Assembly (NCBI GenBank): GCA_012295275.1
Contig: CM022673.1
Coordinates: forward strand, 23,009,581 to 23,073,580
Source: Chrysomallon squamiferum
Taxonomy: Eukaryota; Mollusca; Gastropoda; Neomphalida; Peltospiridae
Length of the DNA stretch: 64,000 nt
Reading direction: 5' to 3'
Shown here: positions 56,627-64,000 of the stretch, piece after piece
Position numbering within the stretch: the stretch's first letter is position 1
How the letters are laid out: each line of letters begins with the position of its first letter
Translations under genes and position numbers: made by a program
Notes under the pieces: generated by a model
What the model saw: the letters and a program-made list of their open reading frames with translations, nothing else
Told to the model about the DNA's origin: nothing
The model's database searches: none

Positions 56627-58091
56627 AAAGAGAGAAAGAAAGAAGAAATGATTATTTTTATTTCATTGCATTCTTGAACAGATATGAACAGAATAATGAA
56701 TGAAAATTTGTTAAAGATATTACAGGAATATAATATATTTCTTGAATAGCAAGGATGAGAGAAGGGAAACAAGCTGTTACCATTCCAAGCAGGCACAACT
56801 AGAAATAAGGAATAAATTAAAAGAAAACTTTAATACATTATTTTATTAACTAAATGATCCTTATCTGAATGACTCATACAGCAGATGGATGATACAGAGT
56901 TTCACCCAGCCACAAGACCCGTGTAATCCATCAATACGTTACTAGGTCAGTGCTTCCTTGCCGACATAATATTTAACCACCACATTAAACTCGTCTGCCA
57001 TATGGAACAGAAGAGACAGCAGAGTTTTACTTGCTATGCCATCTCATTCTGATCAAATAATGTATGTATGATCATTTATTAAAATTAGCTGAAATCTGGC
57101 CGAAAATGAAGTTTCCGTTGAATTCTAGATACTATCAGATTAACGTAAGTCCATTCTGCTAAATTTGAGACGTGTCAGGGACAATCGATTGGCGGCCGGC
57201 TGGTCAAAGTAAATTTCTGGTTAATTACATCACAGATAACCAATAAAGCAAACCCTGAGAGTGATGTTGTGTGGAGAACGTAATTAATAACTATACGACC
57301 AGTTTATGTGAACCACACAAAAGTGGTGTTAGTAATTGCTTTTCTGCACGCTTATGTTTGCTTGTATAATATGCATTTTGCTTGTTTTACCAAATTCAGA
57401 GTCAGACGTCTATTAGGGTTTCTCAGAAATTAATCTTTAGTACTTTTTCGCAAATTTTCGCACTTAAATCTTCCGAAATACCTAAATTAACCTCTTCTGG
57501 TTTAGATATAAATGACTGTTTCAGTATTCTTATATTTTAATATATGTTTGTATGTGGAGTATTATCTTCATGTTTTGCATATGTAAACAAAAAAATTCAA
57601 ACGGATTATAAATAACACGTTTATAAATTAAGACAAAAATTGCCTGAAAAAATATACAAAAAGAGATATTCAAATTACAAGAAATACAGTTTCATATACA
57701 AATTCAATATACAAAAAATATTCCCATACATCTCTTTCTATATCTAGCCAAGTGAAGTCAAGGGAAATAATCCTGGGTTTTTCTTCTTCCCTCATTAATT
57801 TAAGTGTATTCATTCTGGCACCATGTTGTTTCTGTTCTTTTCTTAACACAGTAACATGCGGCTTTCTTCACATTCCTCAGTTGCAACAAAGAAAGAAAGC
57901 GTCTTACACCTGAGACGTGACAAAAACCCAAGGATGGATATTTTCAAAATAACTTAACTTTTTCAGCCTGTCACCAAACTGAATACCTCTACATGTATGA
58001 ATGTTGGCATGTTAATTCATGCTTGCTTCTATACATGTAAGTATATATTGATGCATATAGGTTTATATATGTATGTATGCAAGTATGTAAC

Positions 58092-58232
58092 TATGTATGT
58101 ATGTATGTATGTATGTATGTATGTACGTATGTATGTATGTATGTATGTATGTATGTATGTATGTATGTATGTATGTATGTATGTATGTATGTATGTATGT
58201 ATGTATGTATGTATGTATGTATGTATGTATGT
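58092..58232. repeat. (TATG)n microsatellite, 141 bp
   Basis: About 35 units with one TACG interruption near 58125. Confidence 0.96.
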
Positions 58233-60066
58233 ATATATATATATATGTATGTGTGTATATTTTAGCTTCATGTTCCATTCTATCTTTTTAACTATTTATT
58301 TATTTATTTATTTATTTATTTACTCCGCACTGTATCATGTACTTTACACAACAATGGGTGAATGATAGAGCGTGGGAGTAGGTGCTTCTTCTCTTACATC
58401 ACGTGACGTAACCCAGGAGAAACACACTTTTTCATAGTTCACTGCAGATTGCCCTGTGGCTAATGTTTTAATATGATAATGTACACCGTTTCCACTCAAC
58501 AACTCGACACTACATTCCACGCATATGTTTGCACTGCCCTTTGACAACTCACTGACATACCCTGACAATGGCTTTGAGATACCTGTCTGGCGGGTTACAC
58601 ACCTGTAAATACCTGTACAAAGCTAGCTAATCGGTCATCTAACTTATCAGCATGTGTGGGCGAAAACTAGAATGACCATCGTAGAGCAATTCACATTTTT
58701 TTTTGTTTGATAGTGAAGTGGACCCGTGTTTTATAAAAGTTGAAAGGACAGACTGGAGAAAAAAATATTCATTGTCTGTTTTTATTATTTAAGATGACTT
58801 GCTTTGAGCACGTTGGTTTCTAAAACATCAGAACATAATAAAATTACAAACAACAACAACAACGATAATATTAGTATTATGAAAGTATTATGTTAGTATT
58901 GGTGAGTGTATTATACTAATAATGATGATGATGATGATGATAATAATAATAATAATGATGATGATGATGATAATGATAATGATAACAACAATGATAATTA
59001 CTGTATCAGTGACCTCAAAAGAATTGTGATATGAAGACGACGACGACGAAGAAGAACATTTATATATAATTATGTATTTTCACTATCATGTGTTTAATAC
59101 CAATGAACATTCATTCAGTTGGTTATGAAAAACTCCTCCAACCCAGCTTCTCATTTACAAAACAAACATATGCTAGTATTACTCAGTACACTATAACTAA
59201 TACCCATTGTTAATATAATTCTAAATTCAGTGAGTTTAATTTATTCATGTGTATGAATATATTCATTGACCCGAATACACGTATATTCAGCTCTAACTGA
59301 ATGGATATGAATGACAACATTGAAAAGACCAATAACAGAATCTGTAATATATAATATTTAGAACTCTAGGGTCAGAAACGATGAAAGGGTTTGCACATTC
59401 ACAGTGGAAAGTCTGTTTGAATAAGGTTGAGAGAGATCGTCAACAGAGCCTGGGAACAAAATAAGAAAAATAGGACACCCTGAATTTGTTGTGTAGGCGT
59501 TGGCTGTAGTAGATAATTATGTCTAGTCGTTATTGTTTGTAAATTGGTGAGAGTGTTTGTGTTTTAATGTTATGTGGCTGAAATGACGTTGTTTGTTAAG
59601 AATCTCTGGTTCTTTGCGGGTAATACGTCCTCAGGCTCATATGTAAGTTTCCAGCAATATTTATTTTTGATGATGGAAATTTACCAGCGAATTAAATGAT
59701 CTACGAGGTACATAACACTTTTTAAAAACTCACTACATAGCGTAGCAGTGATTCACTAAAAACGTTTATGCATGACATCACACCGAAACAACTTAATAAT
59801 TACTGTTGTATTTAACCTACATTTCCTCTAGTTAGTTTTCAGCGAAGTCTAATGTGTAAAAGACCAACTGACTGTATGCTCTTTTTGTTACGTTAATTAC
59901 CGTGTCGCGAAAAATAGGGCTGTACACTTTACACATTAACGTACATTTTTTGGTGATGTTAATTTTATTCTTATAAAATGTTATAAACCATGAATAATAC
60001 AGTTAAATACAATATAAACATGTGATATGTTGCAATAACGAATTAAATGTACTCCTGACATGAACA

Positions 60067-60115
60067 TTTTCCCGCCCAAAACTTACATTCCCGCCATTTG
60101 CTATACCGCGCCTTT
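60067..60115. promoter_or_regulatory. Paired TTCCCGCC (E2F-like) motifs with a YY1-like motif
   Basis: TTTTCCCGCCCAAAA at 60067-60081 and ATTCCCGCCATTT about 20 nt on, followed by ACCGCGCC. The second overlaps a CCGCCATTT YY1-type motif. The block is GC-rich in an otherwise AT-rich spacer. No exon is recognised next to it; it could be a promoter of an unseen transcript or part of an old mobile element. Confidence 0.3.
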
Positions 60116-60366
60116 TAGACCTTATTTTTAAAAAATATATATTAAAAAAATATAAATAATATTAAAAATACAATATAAAGGAAAACAAATGCTAAGGCAT
60201 ACTAAAATTTATTTCACTTCTGGTTTATTTACAAATCGGCTGTACGCTGGGTTTGGTCTGAGGGATGGGGTAGAAATTTGCAGACAATGAGTCAGATAAA
60301 TATCTTGACGATCCTAAATAATAGTTAAAGAACGCATTGCATTGAAAGTGTTGTATTGTTTAAGCA

Positions 60367-60367
<1 letters not shown>

Positions 60368-60411
<44 letters not shown>

Positions 60412-60422
60412 TATTATTATTT
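60368..60422. repeat. (TTA)n microsatellite
   Basis: About 18 units with one shortened unit. Confidence 0.94.
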
Positions 60423-62202
60423 AAGGTTCACTGTGAGTTATGACGGGATTCTGGTCTATAAAACTATCGTATTCTGCGCTGGATTTTCTATTCAATCAAA
60501 TAAACTTCGGCTTTCAGATAAAATAAACTTTAAGGAGTAACTTCCCTTTACCCACTTTCATTTGAAATAGATTTTAAGTGTTCTTTTAAGTGTTCTTTTA
60601 AGTATTGTTCATTAAACAACATATAAAATCCAATGCTTATGTCAGATAGCTTAAATACGCCACTATAAATACGTGACTAAAACTGGGATGATATACTGAG
60701 ATGATCGAAAGAAGAAGCATGGCAAACTGGACCATTCTTGAGTGAAATAAAGTGAATATGGAACAAACAAACACAGCTGTTCCTGGTATATACCAGTACT
60801 TGTTATAATTATGTGTCAGAAATGTTTCTAAAATATTCAGTGAGCTTTTACAACCACAGTATTAATTATAAAAGCAAAACAGATATTTGTTACAGATACC
60901 TTTAGAGTGATAGTATGAATAACTGCTATTCACTGTATTATAACATTATCTGTGCCACTTAAATTTATACTTTATTATCAAATAATTAGTTAATAAATAT
61001 AACACTAAATAAATAAATGATAATAACGATAAAGTGTTAACTGTAAATATAAACAGGTTAACATGATATTATTAAGTTTTATTTTTTGTTGTTACCGGTA
61101 ACCAAATAAACGTAAATAAAGCAATAATGTATTTTGTTTTATTGTTTTTATTTTTTATTAACTTTTTACTTTTAAGAATGCACCAAAAAAACACAAAAAC
61201 AATTAAGAACAAAATGCAATTTATCTTCTTTTTTTTTTTTTTTTTTGGTCACGAACAAAATAAAAACAACAACCAACCAACACACAAACAAACAAACAAA
61301 CAAACAAACCACCAAATAAATGAATAAAATGGTACAAAGCAAAAACAAAAACAAAACAAAAAATATAATAAAATATAATAATCTACAGGCATTGAATAAT
61401 AGCTAAGAACGCTTGGTGGGTATGGTTTATCTTATGATCAGCGTTGTGTTTCATTTGTGTTATACATGTGTTTGTACATAAATGATTTTTCGTCAACGTT
61501 TATTACTAATTTTAAATTCCTCATGAAACAGATGTGTGCCTACACTAGCGTGTTTGTTGATTCTCTTTATTGACTGCGTCTACTGCCGCAGTTTATTTCA
61601 ACACCAAAAAAAGAGTAATATATATGTGGCACACATATAGGTGCAGCTGTCAGAGAAAAAAAGGAAAGAAATAAAGACGGACACACAGAGAGACAGACAG
61701 TGACAAATAGCCAATAAAGAGAAAAAGGATAGCTGCACAGACAGAAAGACCAAAAAAAAGGAGTTATTTTTAAAACCCGAATAAAAGCTCAAACTGTTCT
61801 CTTTTTGAAATCTTAAACAACGTACAATGCACTTCAGTTATAATACTCAGATAGACACAGAGAGTGAGATGAGGGAAGAAACCTGAGATGGAAACAGTAT
61901 GAAAAGATAAAAGTTGTTTATGTATCAGGGCAGACAAAATTTAAAATTTATAAAAAAAAAAAAAAAAAAAAAAAGGATAAGTAAGGAGAAGAAGAAGAAA
62001 TACGAATCTATAAAAGTGACCGATGTTATATTTATGTTCATACAAAGTCAAGTTTAACCGTTACAGAAATATAAGTAAATATTTATTTAACGTCGACATG
62101 TATTAAAATCAGATTTCAAATGTAAGGGAGACATAATTGAAGGTTAACGTAAAACCAGTCTTGAACATATCGCTATACAGAACACAAACACCTGCCTCAG
62201 AA

Positions 62203-62227
62203 ATGCAAATGTAAAATGTCAAGGTCA
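62203..62227 (+). promoter_or_regulatory. Octamer (POU) and extended nuclear-receptor half-site upstream of EF-hand gene 2
   Basis: ATGCAAAT at 62203-62210 is the exact POU octamer, and TCAAGGTCA at 62219-62227 is the exact extended half-site bound by monomeric NR5A/ERR-type receptors. They lie about 210-230 nt before the ATG at 62435. Binding is inferred from motif identity only. Confidence 0.35.
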
Positions 62228-62434
62228 CATAAATCCGCTTTTCTCGACAGACGACACAGTTTACCTGGCGATAGTTTTGCTTCAGCGTCCTGAAACGGAA
62301 GGCTGCTTTTTACGACAATAGCATAAACAGGTTTTTCAGTTTTGTAGACCGAGTCTTACAGGACTTTTTCGCTACATTCAGTACTAGTATATTACTGCGT
62401 TGACCGAGAACGTTCTGCTTCAATTTTTAAAATC

Positions 62435-62578
62435 ATGGTGCTGACAGAAGAACAGAAAGCCCTTCACAAGGCATTTTTCAAGAAGGCTGACAAAGATAAC
62501 AGCGGATTTCTAACGATTCAAGAACTGTATAAAGCTCTCGTTGACATGGGATACAAAATCACAGAACAGGAATGCGCA
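62435..62578 (+). CDS. First coding exon of a second EF-hand protein (partial; runs off the window)
   Basis: ATG at 62435 opens a 48-codon exon ending GAATGCGCA|gtaagt at 62578, phase 0. It codes MVLTEEQKALHKAFFKKA, then a canonical EF-hand loop DKDNSGFLTIQE (19-30) and the exiting helix LYKALVDMGYKITEQECA, typical of calmodulin-like or sarcoplasmic-type EF-hand proteins. All ligand positions are intact. No following EF-hand exon was found up to 64000, so the first intron exceeds 1.4 kb. Orientation is divergent from the EF-hand gene at 45.7-54.4 kb; both could be members of one family cluster, but their N-terminal regions are not close. Confidence 0.82.
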
Positions 62579-63096
62579 GTAAGTACATGCAGTCCACTGG
62601 CGTTTCTATGAAGCGATCAAGGGGTGTGTGGTTATTAATGCATACAAATGTATTGAGCAAGTATTTACTTAGTTTCAAGTACGGGATATTTATTGGGGAA
62701 TGTAATATTTTATGAAAGTATAGTGAGATATTAGAATATCAAATGCCAATATTACTATACTAATAAACGAAATGCAGGTCCAGGAAGTACGGACAAGAAA
62801 GTTTACTTTCCGAATTGCCATCATCTCACAGTACACGAGTTTTGAACGGTGTACTCTTTAAATTTTGTCAGCGGATTAGACGACTAGAAGATCCCGAAAT
62901 GTTTCTAGGGTTTAAAAAATTAATTTTCGCATCGATTTTCATTCTTATGGTTTTGTATAAAATATAACAACATTTTTTTTTTTTTTCGCTAAGTATAAGA
63001 ACATGTAAATATATGCTATCTTTATTTTATTTTTTCTTCTTATAATTTTAATGCGATTTGTAACGATTTCCAACTTTATTTATATGTATGTATGTA

Positions 63097-63127
<31 letters not shown>

Positions 63128-64000
63128 ATGTATGTGTGTATGTATGTGAATATGTATTTAAATTATTGTTATTTTTGTTATGATTAATTTTATACTTGTT
63201 TAACAACTCCTCACAATATTTTTAACTTAACTGTTGTTATTTTTTTTTCAGTGATTTCTTAAAAGTTATATTTATATTATGATGTGTGTGTGCGCGCACA
63301 TGTATATGAGATAGATATAAGGAAGAAAATAAAAATATATGTATATACTGTCAGCACTTCAGGTCACACTCGAGTAGATCAGAGTCAGGACTGTTTTGTA
63401 TACGTCTTCCCACAAACAGGAACAAGGATGTTAAAGCCTTTGACTGAAATACCACCAACCATTAAAAATGTTAAAATATATTACGATGAATTCTAAATAT
63501 ACTTTAAACTAAAATGTTTTATTCACATGTTTTCACGTATACATTAGAAAGATTATTTTTGTTAGACTTATTTTTAAAAGGCTTTGGTATGTACTGTGTA
63601 CATAGGTTTCATCTCTAATATTTGCAAGCTGACTTGCAAATACAGTTTGTAGGTAAGCATCAAAGTCAAGTTTTGAAAAACAAATCAATTTTTCTTTTCT
63701 GTTATTTGCAAAAAAAATTTTTTTAATTATGTCAGTTACCATAACATTATTTTATATTAGAGTTTATTAAAGTTGACCGATGTATAAACTTTTTAAAAAG
63801 GTGGTGGAGTTAACAACATTATAAAGCTATTTTTTAATTTCTCTTATCTGACCTTTAGAATTAGACAGAAACAGATGAAAGTGATTAATGTGCTGGAAAA
63901 TAATTTTAAAAATTTTGCCTCAAGCTACAAAGGGTCGAGCATTCTGAACTCAGACCAACATGTTTATATGTAATTTTTTTATTTTATTTTACATAAATAA
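62579..64000 (+). other. First intron of the second EF-hand gene, as far as the window goes
   Basis: AT-rich with a TATG/TG tract at 63083-63150. A 45-codon open stretch (about 63361-63495, plus) with varied composition, ending YYDEF-stop, matches nothing I know and is not EF-hand-like. Confidence 0.5.

Noticed and set aside
57997-58365. 122-codon ORF of repeated MYVC
   Set aside because: Direct translation of the (TATG)n microsatellite.
58344-58568. 74-codon minus ORF beginning MSGYVSELSKGS
   Set aside because: Normal composition but no known domain and no neighbouring exon; left as unexplained spacer.

Overview
This is eukaryotic, intron-rich, AT-rich genomic DNA. Long perfect (GA/CT)n arrays, (CA)n, (TATG)n, AAT/AAAT tracts and homopolymers are scattered through introns and spacers. 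Codon-level conservation places the genes in an invertebrate; the microsatellite load, intron sizes and protein types suggest a mollusc, possibly a coleoid cephalopod. The organism call is inference. All gene models below were built by hand from splice sites (all GT-AG) and conserved protein motifs; there are no bacterial features, CRISPR arrays or intact transposons.

Layout: (1) 4487-6961, minus: a complete ARF6-type small GTPase in four coding exons (175 aa), with a probable upstream promoter near 8.8-9.06 kb and long AT-rich 3' flank at 1-4486. (2) 9.06-25.7 kb: no supportable coding gene, many simple repeats, one CCAAT/GC-rich block with a good splice donor (14217-14334) that could be a non-coding first exon, and an inverted minisatellite-like pair at 19.1/19.8 kb. 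(3) 25734-42986, plus: thirteen exons of a class B1 (secretin-family) GPCR of the calcitonin/CGRP/DH31 receptor type, complete from the extracellular hormone-binding domain to the stop codon; only the signal-peptide exon is not found. (4) 45685-54403, minus: a small EF-hand protein (troponin C/calmodulin-like) whose two common 3' exons are preceded by three separate phase-compatible first coding exons, each with its own ATG. This is the most striking structure in the window. (5) 62435-62578, plus: first coding exon of a second EF-hand protein, divergent from the first one; it continues beyond the window.

How the parts relate: the receptor (3) is expected to signal a peptide hormone through G proteins, ARF6 (1) acts in membrane traffic and receptor recycling, and the EF-hand proteins (4, 5) are calcium sensors or buffers. 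Nothing in the sequence shows co-regulation; the receptor and EF-hand gene (4) are convergent, and the two EF-hand genes are head to head about 8 kb apart.
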